Shown here in pieces: positions 26,804 through 33,150 of a stretch of 35,197 nt of DNA. Below the pieces are notes generated by a model. That model did no database searches and was not told the origin of the DNA. It saw nothing but the letters and a program-made list of their open reading frames with translations. Every line of letters begins with the position of its first letter. Positions within the stretch are counted from its first letter, which is position 1. This DNA is from a virus: IMG/VR virus record IMGVR_UViG_3300032084_001060, positions 1-35,197 of that record. One strand, 5' to 3'. Position numbers and translations under genes: made by a program.

Positions 26804-27133
26804 ATGGCTGTTAGAAAAACAAAAGCTGGATTGAGATTAAAGCGTTGGTTTAAAGAAGACTGGCGTACACCTCGTGGTAAAAAAGATTATAGCGGTGGTG
26901 AAAATACTTTTCGCCCTACTAAACGTATAACTAAAGATACACCCTCTACTTGGTCTGAACTTTCTAAATATGAAAAATCTAGAGCAGCTAAAGAAAAAAA
27001 AGAGAAGGGTAGAGTTAGTAGATATAAAAAGAAAAAAGCTGAACATGGAATGAGGTATCGTGGTGCAATGGCTGATAAAAATATGTGTTGTTGCGGAGCA
27101 AGAATGTCAAGATTAAATGAACAACATGATTAA
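26804..27133 (+). CDS. Small basic protein with HGM...QHD C-terminal module, KRWFKEDW type
   Basis: 109 aa from ATG 26804, directly after the upstream stop; the longer in-frame start at 26771 would overlap that gene needlessly. It begins MAVRKTKAGLRLKRWFKEDW, followed by RPTKRITKDTPSTWSEL, a pattern seen in small phage proteins of unknown function. The C-terminal part has KKKKAEHGMRYRG, a CCCG cluster and a final NEQHD shared in style with the preceding protein. It is highly basic. Nucleic-acid binding or packaging into the particle is possible but not shown. Confidence 0.6.
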   Translation: MAVRKTKAGLRLKRWFKEDWRTPRGKKDYSGGENTFRPTKRITKDTPSTWSELSKYEKSRAAKEKKEKGRVSRYKKKKAEHGMRYRGAMADKNMCCCGARMSRLNEQHD

Positions 27134-27371
27134 TAAAGAACTTGGTTACGAAGAGTTAGATATTGCCATGAATAATGGTTATCATATTCTTATAGGTGAC
27201 ATAACTATAGACGATTTAATAGATGGTAAAAAAGAACATGTTTTTTTATCTTTTGATCCAGAAGAAATTAAAACTGAAGAAGGTTGGGCTTTAACAATTA
27301 ATAGAATGATAGATTATTTTATTGAAGTTGAAGAGTATGAAAAATGTGCAGAACTTAAAAAAATAATATAA
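27117..27371 (+). CDS. Small acidic protein with UVR-like C-terminus
   Basis: 84 aa, overlapping the preceding gene by 17 bases (8 if ATG 27126 is used). Unlike its basic neighbours it is acidic. The last residues (YFIEVEEYEKCAELKKII) look like a single UVR helix-hairpin (E-x-Y/F-E-x-C/A-A-x-L-K/R-x-x-I), a protein-interaction motif of UvrB/UvrC and Clp adaptors. The similarity is short. Its stop overlaps the next start (TAATG). Confidence 0.5.
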   Translation: MNNMINKELGYEELDIAMNNGYHILIGDITIDDLIDGKKEHVFLSFDPEEIKTEEGWALTINRMIDYFIEVEEYEKCAELKKII

Positions 27372-27619
27372 TGCCTATTTTAACTTATATAGACGGAGCA
27401 CCATTGTTTAGTACCATACAAGAAGCTTTAGATTATGGACAAGCAAATGGATTAGTTGGTTATCATACACACGTCTTTAATGGTGTAATTGGATATATGG
27501 CTGGAACAACACATGGCGCGGCAGCTTCATCTGCTAGTGGATTTGATCAAAATGTTAATCAAAATTCTTCAGGTACAGCTGTCCAAACTTTTAATACTAA
27601 CCAACAAAGTAATTATTAA
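27371..27619 (+). CDS. Small conserved-looking phage protein, histidine-containing
   Basis: 82 aa. The first half has the pattern TYIDGAPLFSTIQEALDYGQ then GYHTHVFNGVIGYMAGTTHG; the second half is an A/S/N/Q-rich tail. The YHTH plus GYM-x-G-x-x-H signature recalls small conserved proteins of marine phages, family name unknown to me. It is the last gene before the second promoter. Confidence 0.5.
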   Translation: MPILTYIDGAPLFSTIQEALDYGQANGLVGYHTHVFNGVIGYMAGTTHGAAASSASGFDQNVNQNSSGTAVQTFNTNQQSNY

Positions 27620-27625
27620 TTTAAT

Positions 27626-27633
27626 TATATTTG
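27626..27633 (+). promoter_or_regulatory. Second copy of the Bacteroidetes-type promoter core
   Basis: TATATTTG in the 29-base gap before ATG 27649, inside the same 16-base string (ATTATATTTGTAAAAA) found before 23025. The spacing from the element to the ATG is also nearly identical (15 bases in both). This supports a shared late-promoter role. Confidence 0.7.
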
Positions 27634-27648
27634 TAAAAAAATAATAAA

Positions 27649-28038
27649 ATGGCTCAAAATTATACATTCAATGGTAGTATCAATATGACTGCTACTTCAT
27701 TAACTGGATATTCACAATCAATTGGATCATCTTTTCAATTAAACATTACGGGAGTAGATCAAATTGCTTCTGGTCGTATTGATGTACCAACTGGATCTGA
27801 TGCAACAATTATGGCTGCACCTGGATATGGAAGATTAATCTATGTTAAAAACATGGATGATACTAATTATGTAACAGTTTATGATGGTGCTAGTACAGAT
27901 AACGATATTATAGGAGTTTTAGAACCAGGTGAATTTTTGTTTACAATTATTAGAGGCACAGGAACTACTACAGCTCGTGCTAATACAGCAGCTGTTACAG
28001 TAGAATACTTTGCTGTAGAAATAGACGCTAACGCTTAA
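27649..28038 (+). CDS. Small beta-rich virion-like protein, paralogue of the next gene
   Basis: 129 aa, first gene after the second promoter. It is beta-rich, poor in charge and lacks membrane segments. The C-terminal half (YGRLIYVKNMDDTNYVTVYD, then DIIGVLEPGEFLFTI) aligns by eye with the next protein (KDRIYALIKNVDTDYAISVK, then DIIADLKPGEGMFAPI). This is the look of a capsid decoration or tail-tip protein. Family unknown. Confidence 0.55.
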   Translation: MAQNYTFNGSINMTATSLTGYSQSIGSSFQLNITGVDQIASGRIDVPTGSDATIMAAPGYGRLIYVKNMDDTNYVTVYDGASTDNDIIGVLEPGEFLFTIIRGTGTTTARANTAAVTVEYFAVEIDANA

Positions 28039-28048
28039 TAAATAGAAT

Positions 28049-28453
28049 ATGGCAACTCAATCAACCTCAGTAAGTGTTAATGCAACATTTACATTAACAG
28101 ATCAAAATGGAACAGTAGTATTTACTTTTGCACCAAGTTTTGCATCTACATCAAATACATCTTCACAAGCTATTACTGCTGGTCAGGTATTAGCTGGAAC
28201 ATCAGATGATACAATAAATATTGCATTGCATAATAAAGATAGAATTTACGCTCTTATTAAAAATGTAGATACAGATTATGCTATCTCTGTAAAACCTGAT
28301 GGTGATATTATCGCAGATTTAAAACCAGGTGAGGGAATGTTTGCACCTATTGATATTGATGGTGCAGGAGATAGTTCAACTAATTTAGATTTAGATGCAG
28401 CAACAGCAGCACAAAAAGCTGAATTTGTTTTATGTGATGCATTAGACGCATAA
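28049..28453 (+). CDS. Small beta-rich virion-like protein, paralogue of the preceding gene
   Basis: 134 aa, ten bases after its partner. The shared core is a K-N-x-D-x-x-Y-x-(I/V)-x-V block followed by D-I-I-x-x-L-(E/K)-P-G-E-x-(L/M)-F. The N-terminal strand-rich part (SVSVNATFTLTDQNGTVVFT) differs from the partner. Its stop overlaps the next start (TAATG). Probably structural and abundant, judged by the dedicated promoter. Confidence 0.55.
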   Translation: MATQSTSVSVNATFTLTDQNGTVVFTFAPSFASTSNTSSQAITAGQVLAGTSDDTINIALHNKDRIYALIKNVDTDYAISVKPDGDIIADLKPGEGMFAPIDIDGAGDSSTNLDLDAATAAQKAEFVLCDALDA

Positions 28454-28929
28454 TGCAATTATTAGTATTAAGATTTAGTTCAGAAGCAGATTGTACAAAC
28501 GGTCTGCTTTTTGAAGTTACAGACATAGGTAAACAATTTCTTTGTTATACATTAGAAGATGAACACAGGGCTATTAAAGTTAAAGGCGAAACAAGAATAC
28601 CTGAAGGTATTTACAATATTGAACTCAGGAAAGAAGGTGGGTTTCATAATAGATATAGTAAAAAATATCCTGATATACATATTGGTATGTTACATATCGT
28701 TGATGTTCCTAATTTTGAGTATATTCTTATTCATACTGGAAACACTGATGAACATACTGCTGGCTGTCTTATTGTCGGTGATTCTCAGGAAAATAATACA
28801 GCGTTGCCTGATGGATTCGTGGGCAAAAGTAGAAATGCGTACAAAAGAATTTATCCTAGAATTGCAAACGCTATTAAAAAAGGTGAAGAAGTAACTATTA
28901 AATACGTAGATTACGATGGCAGAATATGA
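28453..28929 (+). CDS. DUF5675 family protein, possible cell-wall enzyme
   Basis: 158 aa, matching the DUF5675 pattern throughout: CYTLEDEHR at about 31-39, VKGETRIPEGIYNIELR around 43-59, and GMLHIVDVPNFEYILIHTGN at about 78-97 followed by TDEHTAGCLIVGDS. The His94/His101 and Cys105 arrangement is reminiscent of L,D-transpeptidase-like folds (H ... GC), which would fit a cell-wall role. The family has no proven activity that I know of. No signal peptide. It may act as, or with, the endolysin, since no other lysis enzyme is visible in block 2. Confidence 0.7.
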   Translation: MQLLVLRFSSEADCTNGLLFEVTDIGKQFLCYTLEDEHRAIKVKGETRIPEGIYNIELRKEGGFHNRYSKKYPDIHIGMLHIVDVPNFEYILIHTGNTDEHTAGCLIVGDSQENNTALPDGFVGKSRNAYKRIYPRIANAIKKGEEVTIKYVDYDGRI

Positions 28930-29581
28930 AAAAGGTAGAAACAGATATGAGTCTGATAGGATAAAAAAACTTAAAGAAATTGAGTTGGCTAAAGGCCAAC
29001 AGTTTGTTCCAAGATCTGGAGCAGTTCCAGCTTCTGCACAATTCACTACACAGTCAAGACCAGCACCAATAGTTCAAAATACACAGCAAGGATCGAATTT
29101 AAGAACAGCGGCAGCTAGTGCTGGGGTATCTCAACAACAAAATAATATTGTAATTAATACTGAGGAAACAACAGCTGGTGGTATAGGTATATATAAGAAT
29201 GTACCGTTTACTGATGATAGTGGAAAACCTTATACAAAAATATTTGATAGTGTAAGAGAAGGAAGATTTAGAGATATTTTATTTGTAAATGGTAATACTA
29301 CACAAAGTCTTACTTTTAATTTATTATTATCCAGAGTAGATATTACAAAAATTACTTCATCAGAACCAAATAAAGTAATACTGGGATCTAAAGATACTGT
29401 ATTTCTAGGAGTAAATATTATATTAGCACAAGCTGGTGTTAGTCCTGCTAATCCAAAACAATTATCATTTTCTGAGTTAGTTGGTACTACACAAAAAATT
29501 ATTGCTGGTACACAACCATTTTATTTGTATATTCACAAAATCGCTAATCAAGGTCAGCTTGATGTAACTGTTTTAAAATAA
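28916..29581 (+). CDS. Uncharacterised protein with disordered N-terminus and beta-rich C-terminus
   Basis: 221 aa, overlapping the DUF5675 gene by 14 bases and the next start by one. Residues 1-85 are charged then Q/A/S/T/P-rich and look disordered. Residues about 90-221 look like a compact beta domain (GIGIYKNVPFTDDSGKPYT, LFVNGNTTQSLTFNLLL, PFYLYIHKIANQGQLDVTV). No catalytic motif or membrane helix. A structural role is possible from the company it keeps. Confidence 0.5.
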   Translation: MAEYEKGRNRYESDRIKKLKEIELAKGQQFVPRSGAVPASAQFTTQSRPAPIVQNTQQGSNLRTAAASAGVSQQQNNIVINTEETTAGGIGIYKNVPFTDDSGKPYTKIFDSVREGRFRDILFVNGNTTQSLTFNLLLSRVDITKITSSEPNKVILGSKDTVFLGVNIILAQAGVSPANPKQLSFSELVGTTQKIIAGTQPFYLYIHKIANQGQLDVTVLK

Positions 29582-29823
29582 TGCTAAAATTTGAAGTACC
29601 AATCTGGCTTAGTGATTGGGAGTTTAAAAATAAAAAAGGAAGTAAGTTTAAGGTTTATGACGTTGTAGTAAAAGGATTTAATACTACTGAAGTTATTAAC
29701 AATGATTTCTTAATAAATAGAGCAAAACGTTGTTATAATAAAAAGAAAAATTTAGAATCTTACAAACCAATAAGCGTGCAGTTTAAATCGCAGCACGGTT
29801 ATGGAGTAAAAGAAAAACTATAA
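29581..29823 (+). CDS. Small basic protein, unknown
   Basis: 80 aa, in a TAATG overlap. It begins MLKFEVPIWLSDWEFKNKKG and is lysine- and aromatic-rich (RAKRCYNKKKNLESYKP). No recognised family, no membrane segment. It may be an accessory to the phosphoesterase that follows 11 bases later. Confidence 0.45.
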   Translation: MLKFEVPIWLSDWEFKNKKGSKFKVYDVVVKGFNTTEVINNDFLINRAKRCYNKKKNLESYKPISVQFKSQHGYGVKEKL

Positions 29824-29834
29824 TAACAAAAAAA

Positions 29835-31145
29835 ATGACATTCGATCCTACAAATGTAAATGAGAAAATTAAAAGGTATTTAATACAAAATCCTGATTTA
29901 CTAAGAAAAAATTATGCAGCTACTGCTGCAATGTTTGGAACTAATTATGAAAGAGTTAGAGCTATAGCAAGACGTTTAAGAAAGCAGTTTAATCTTGGGC
30001 ATGAAGCAAGTAATGCAAAGACAGAAGAAAAAATTGTATTTACTGAAAATCAAAATGGAGCTACTGCAACTTGTGAAGACAGCAAAAGAGTAAAGAGTCT
30101 TGATAATTTATTAAAAGCATGTAAAGTTGACTTAAGTGTATGGGAGGTTGATAAGTACGATATAGGAACTTATGAGGTTACTGGATTTGATAATGACAGG
30201 AAACCAATAACAGTTACGATGTATCGTACTAAAGCATGGTTAAAAAAGATTAATCCAATGCTTAATATCAAAAAGATAAGAGAGGAGCTGGTCGAAGACT
30301 TGACTCCTCTTTTTGGTCATATACCAAAGCATAATTTTAATAATGATTTTTATGATGATAATCCACACCTACTTGAAATAAATGCTACAGATTTACATTT
30401 AGGAAAAATAGGTATAAAAGGAGATGAGTATAATTTAGATATAGCTAGGGAAAGAATGTTATCATCTTTAGAACATTTAATGCAAAGGTCTTCTGGTTTT
30501 TTTATCAATCAAATATTATTTATTGTAGGTAATGATTTTTTAAATTCAGATAGAGATTTCCCAATACCAACTACTACAAAAGGTACACCGCAAGAAAATA
30601 CTAATAATCATATAGATATATATAGAGCAGGTCGTAAACTTATTGTAGAGTGCGTAAACATACTTTCGACAATGGCTAAGGTTCATGTATGCATAGTTCC
30701 AGGAAATCACGATAGAGAGTCTATGATGCATATAGGCGATGCTTTAGAATTATTCTATGAGTCAAATGATAATGTGACTGTAGATAATACAGACTGTATG
30801 ATGAAGCATTACTTATATGGTAAGTGTTTAATTATAAACGATCACGGAAATGGACCTAAAACATCAGATTTACCAGGAATTGTTTCTCAAAGATATAGAA
30901 GTATATGGAGTAAAGTAGATTATGTTGAAGTACATAGAGGTCATTTACACACTAATAAGTCTATGAAGTTGCAGGCTGTGGAAGAATTAAATGGATTGAC
31001 AGTAAGAAATCTGTCGTCAATGTCTGCGACAGATAGATGGCATGATGATAAGGGTTATGTGGGAAATATAAAAAGAGCTTCGGCTTTTGTATGGAGTAAG
31101 TATAATGGCGTTCAGGCTAAGATTAATTATAATGTACAAGTTTAA
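29835..31145 (+). CDS. Calcineurin-like metallophosphoesterase with N-terminal HTH
   Basis: 436 aa. All five metallophosphoesterase motifs are present: D186-L-H188, G232-N-D234, G290-N-H-D293 with R294-E295, H337-G-N339 and H367-R-G-H370-L-H372. These bind two metal ions and place the protein among the calcineurin-like phosphatases and nucleases, such as Mre11/SbcD-type and phage phosphoesterases. Residues about 5-52 (YLIQNPDLLRKNYAATAAMF then YERVRAIARRLRKQF) look like a helix-turn-helix, so DNA may be the target. A linker of about 60 residues joins the two parts. The substrate cannot be read from the sequence. Last gene of the right-going block. Confidence 0.8.
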   Translation: MTFDPTNVNEKIKRYLIQNPDLLRKNYAATAAMFGTNYERVRAIARRLRKQFNLGHEASNAKTEEKIVFTENQNGATATCEDSKRVKSLDNLLKACKVDLSVWEVDKYDIGTYEVTGFDNDRKPITVTMYRTKAWLKKINPMLNIKKIREELVEDLTPLFGHIPKHNFNNDFYDDNPHLLEINATDLHLGKIGIKGDEYNLDIARERMLSSLEHLMQRSSGFFINQILFIVGNDFLNSDRDFPIPTTTKGTPQENTNNHIDIYRAGRKLIVECVNILSTMAKVHVCIVPGNHDRESMMHIGDALELFYESNDNVTVDNTDCMMKHYLYGKCLIINDHGNGPKTSDLPGIVSQRYRSIWSKVDYVEVHRGHLHTNKSMKLQAVEELNGLTVRNLSSMSATDRWHDDKGYVGNIKRASAFVWSKYNGVQAKINYNVQV

Positions 31146-31147
31146 GT

Positions 31148-31182
31148 AATTCACAGGGGATATTTCACCCCTATGAATTTTT
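31148..31182 (+). terminator. Hairpin terminator at the convergence of the two gene blocks
   Basis: AATTCA-C-AGGGG pairs with CCCCT-A-TGAATT (31148-31159 with 31168-31179; one C/A mismatch, loop of eight), followed by five T (31178-31182) on the + strand. It lies three bases after the phosphoesterase stop. The - strand side lacks a clear T-run, so termination is best supported for right-going transcripts. Confidence 0.8.
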
Positions 31183-31266
31183 CATAATATTAAATGGTAA
31201 TACAATATTTATGTACAACCACTTTAATTACCCTTGTTAAGTTTTTAAGTGTAACTCTTACTCTCG

Positions 31267-31446
31267 TTAATCAAGCTCTGCTTTTAATCTTTCGTAAACA
31301 ACAGGATCAACTTTTTTTATGAGCTTGTACAATTTTCTGGCATCTCTTTTTGCTTTTTCTCTAGCAGTCTTAGAAACACCTTCATAATTTACTTCGGTCA
31401 TAATTTTATGAGCCTTGTATAGTATTTCACTTGTTTTTGCTTTCAT
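31267..31446 (-). CDS. Small basic helical protein, 59 aa
   Basis: ATG at 31446-31444, stop at 31269-31267. The protein reads MKAKTSEILYKAHKIMTEVN, then a helical K/R/E-rich stretch (TAREKAKRDARKLYKLIKKV) and ends AELD. The start overlaps the preceding gene's stop in an ATGA, which supports both. It is the last gene of the left-going block. Function unknown. Confidence 0.55.
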   Translation of the reverse strand: MKAKTSEILYKAHKIMTEVNYEGVSKTAREKAKRDARKLYKLIKKVDPVVYERLKAELD

Positions 31447-31553
31447 CTTTTATATGGTGATTTGCTGTACAAAGATAATAATTTATCATCAACTTTTTTA
31501 AGTTGTTTCAAAAGCCACCTTCTGTAGTTCAATAATTTACCTTTATTTGTCAT
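31443..31553 (-). CDS. Tiny basic protein, 36 aa
   Basis: ATG at 31553-31551, TGA at 31445-31443. It begins MTNKGKLLNYRRWLLKQLKK. It is joined to genes on both sides by 4-base ATGA overlaps, the same junction used along this block, and this is the main reason to accept so short a frame. Basic, helical, unknown. Confidence 0.5.
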   Translation of the reverse strand: MTNKGKLLNYRRWLLKQLKKVDDKLLSLYSKSPYKR

Positions 31554-31942
31554 ACTAATTTGTCTTTAATAAATCTGATTAGTTCATTCATCTTTCGTTT
31601 ATAAAATATGTCAAAATCTACATATATTGTAGATCCGTCAGACGAAATTTCCTGAGGTTGTGTTTGTTCCCATAATATGTACAAAGTGCTACGCAATCTT
31701 TGTGATGGTGTTTTTGTATCAAACTCTCTATCAACAGTTGCCTCTTCTACGGCATCGATCTGTTGTTGTGATATTGGCTTTGTAGATATCACTACATAAC
31801 CTGGTTGTTTCAGCATACTATACATATTACCTACGATTTCTGCTGTTAGTTCTGGAGTGCCAATACTGACACGTACAGAGTTGTCGGCTAAAGTGCGTAT
31901 ATTATCAATACCGCCTTCAAAAACAATTGTGCTCTTACTCAT
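31550..31942 (-). CDS. Uncharacterised early protein
   Basis: 130 aa. The first 60 residues look alpha/beta (TIVFEGGIDNIRTLADNSVR, then VSIGTPELTAEIVGNMYSML, then GYVVIST), followed by an acidic helical part and a C-terminal helix (YKRKMNELIRFIKDKL). No catalytic motif is recognised. Coupled to neighbours by ATGA overlaps at both ends. Probably an accessory replication or host-takeover protein by context only. Confidence 0.55.
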   Translation of the reverse strand: MSKSTIVFEGGIDNIRTLADNSVRVSIGTPELTAEIVGNMYSMLKQPGYVVISTKPISQQQIDAVEEATVDREFDTKTPSQRLRSTLYILWEQTQPQEISSDGSTIYVDFDIFYKRKMNELIRFIKDKLV

Positions 31943-32268
31943 TTGTTATAGTTCTTTATGTTTGGACTCAGACATTCAGCGCATAATGTCTCTTTTTGTG
32001 GTGATTCAAAATGTTCACCACAATCTTTACAAATATAAGAATATTTGTAATCTTGTTTTACTAATGTATTCATAGTAATCATTTTATTAAATTGATCTCT
32101 TGGATCTCTAGGTATATGGTCAAACCATAATTCACTTAGTAGCTCATTAGCTTCTTCCTTTGTTTCAGGTATATTGTTCAAGATATGTTCTTTGTGTTCT
32201 TCGCTATATGGGCAAAGTTGTAACAATGATTCTATTTTGTTTATTTGCCAAAATTCTATTTCTTGCAT
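31939..32268 (-). CDS. Zinc-ribbon protein
   Basis: 109 aa. An acidic helical N-terminal region (about 1-70) is followed by a zinc-ribbon at 80-99: C80-K-D-C83 and C96-A-E-C99 with 12 residues between (GEHFESPQKETL). Such ribbons bind zinc and often contact nucleic acids or proteins. The stop overlaps the next gene's ATG. The partner is unknown. Confidence 0.6.
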   Translation of the reverse strand: MQEIEFWQINKIESLLQLCPYSEEHKEHILNNIPETKEEANELLSELWFDHIPRDPRDQFNKMITMNTLVKQDYKYSYICKDCGEHFESPQKETLCAECLSPNIKNYNK

Positions 32269-32287
32269 ATATAAAGTAATCCATGAT

Positions 32288-32458
32288 TTACTTATTTAAT
32301 AAATATTCTCTAATTCTACTTTCGCTTTTACCTAAGACTTTGGCTATGCTCTTTACAGACATGCCACTTTCTTTAAGTTTTTTAGCTTTATTAGCTAACT
32401 CAACTAATGACAGATTTCTTATCTCTGTCCAATCTTTAGTTTTACTGTTCCAATTCAT
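32288..32458 (-). CDS. Tiny helix-turn-helix protein, 56 aa
   Basis: ATG at 32458-32456, TAA at 32290-32288. The C-terminal half reads LANKAKKLKESGMSVKSIAK then VLGKSESRIREYLL, a good helix-turn-helix (helix 2 MSVKSIAKVLG, turn, recognition helix SESRIREYL). It starts MNWNSKTKDWTEIR. It sits alone after a hairpin-rich leader, separate from the overlapping genes on either side, which suggests a small regulator. Confidence 0.6.
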   Translation of the reverse strand: MNWNSKTKDWTEIRNLSLVELANKAKKLKESGMSVKSIAKVLGKSESRIREYLLNK

Positions 32459-32500
32459 AAGATTTAAATATTTTATCTATAGTATATATGGTATGCCAAA

Positions 32501-32520
32501 ATCCCTGGAGAACCAGGGAT
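32501..32520 (-). terminator. Perfect 8-bp hairpin with 4-base loop
   Basis: ATCCCTGG (32501-32508) and CCAGGGAT (32513-32520) form a perfect stem with a four-base loop. On the - strand it is followed by a short ATTTTGG. It may terminate leftward transcripts of the replication genes or act as a leader structure for the HTH gene 43 bases on. The T-run is short, so a true terminator is uncertain. Confidence 0.55.
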
Positions 32521-32554
32521 CTTGACAACCAACAAAAAAAACTATAAGACACAA

Positions 32555-32569
32555 AGGACAGAAAGTCCT
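32555..32569 (-). other. Second small hairpin in the leader of the HTH gene
   Basis: AGGAC (32555-32559) pairs with GTCCT (32565-32569), loop of five. On the - strand a run of eight T lies a dozen bases after it (revcomp of 32534-32541). With the 8-bp hairpin downstream, this makes a structured stretch of about 115 bases before the HTH gene. The 130-base gap 32459-32588 holds only these hairpins and the promoter-like site. Confidence 0.45.
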
Positions 32570-32579
32570 GAAAGAAATA

Positions 32580-32587
32580 CAAAGATA
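32580..32587 (-). promoter_or_regulatory. Possible promoter core for the HTH gene
   Basis: On the - strand the sequence reads TATCTTTG, matching TAnnTTTG, directly after the stop of the Nmad1-like gene. A leader of about 115 bases with two hairpins would precede the HTH start at 32458. No good -33 element is seen. Confidence 0.4.
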
Positions 32588-32588
32588 G

Positions 32589-32897
32589 TTATTTAACTTC
32601 ATAGATATTGACATCTGATAAAGCAATTTTTAACAAACATAAATATCCAATTAAATCATCTATTGTATCCATTGTGTCTGGATTAATGCCTTTATTTGAT
32701 ATTCGCATCAACTTATCGTCAATACGTGCACATAAACTATCAACAGCATTACCTTTTGAAAATATATTCGCTGGATGTGTTGCAGAGTTACCGTAAGCTT
32801 TATTCTTTCTAATTAGAAGATCCGTTAGCTCCTGCATCTGTAGTCTTATCTTCGACTCCATCAACTGGCTGTTGTTTGCTTTTTTCATCATTTTCAA
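32589..32897 (-). CDS. DUF1599/Nmad1-like protein (nucleotide modification associated)
   Basis: Up to 102 aa. Matches the DUF1599 (Nmad1) pattern: LTDLLIRKNKAYGNSATHPA at about 24-43, then RIDDKLMRISNKG around 58-70 and DTMDTIDDLIGYLCLLKIAL at about 74-93. The family is associated by comparative genomics with modified-base pathways in phages; its activity is unproven. The longest start overlaps the previous gene by 89 bases, so Met13 (32861) or Met21 (32837) may be the true start. Last gene of the replication cluster before the hairpin leader. Confidence 0.65.
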   Translation of the reverse strand: MKMMKKANNSQLMESKIRLQMQELTDLLIRKNKAYGNSATHPANIFSKGNAVDSLCARIDDKLMRISNKGINPDTMDTIDDLIGYLCLLKIALSDVNIYEVK

Positions 32898-33150
32898 TGT
32901 CTATTGCTTTCATTCTGGTTAATATATCACTAGCACCAGGTATTGTCATCGCATATTGATACAATCCTTTTTCGTCATCATTATGACGTTTTTTAGTATT
33001 GTATAGCTTATGCACCCAAGTCAATATAGCTACTTCATGTGATCTTAATGCTTCGGTCAAATTTTGTAAAACTTTGTAAACTTTTAAATCTACTTTTACT
33101 TCTGTTCCGTCAATGTTAATTTTCTTTTTTGTTTTTGTTTCAATACTCAT
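32809..33150 (-). CDS. Uncharacterised early protein
   Basis: 113 aa. It begins MSIETKTKKKINIDGTEVKV, has a helical middle (KVYKVLQNLTEALRSHEVAI) and a disordered, acidic C-terminus (VDGVEDKTTDAGANGSSN). The start overlaps the DnaA-like gene's stop in ATGA. No motif recognised. By place it may assist replication. Confidence 0.5.
   Translation of the reverse strand: MSIETKTKKKINIDGTEVKVDLKVYKVLQNLTEALRSHEVAILTWVHKLYNTKKRHNDDEKGLYQYAMTIPGASDILTRMKAIDIENDEKSKQQPVDGVEDKTTDAGANGSSN

Noticed and set aside
28559-28894. Right-going hydrophobic frame inside the DUF5675 gene, membrane-protein-like
   Set aside because: A shifted frame within a conserved family; AT-rich DNA readily gives L/I/F-rich false membrane proteins.
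31183-31266. tRNA or small RNA in the AT-rich gap after the terminator
   Set aside because: No cloverleaf, no strong stem; only a short TTAAGT direct repeat.
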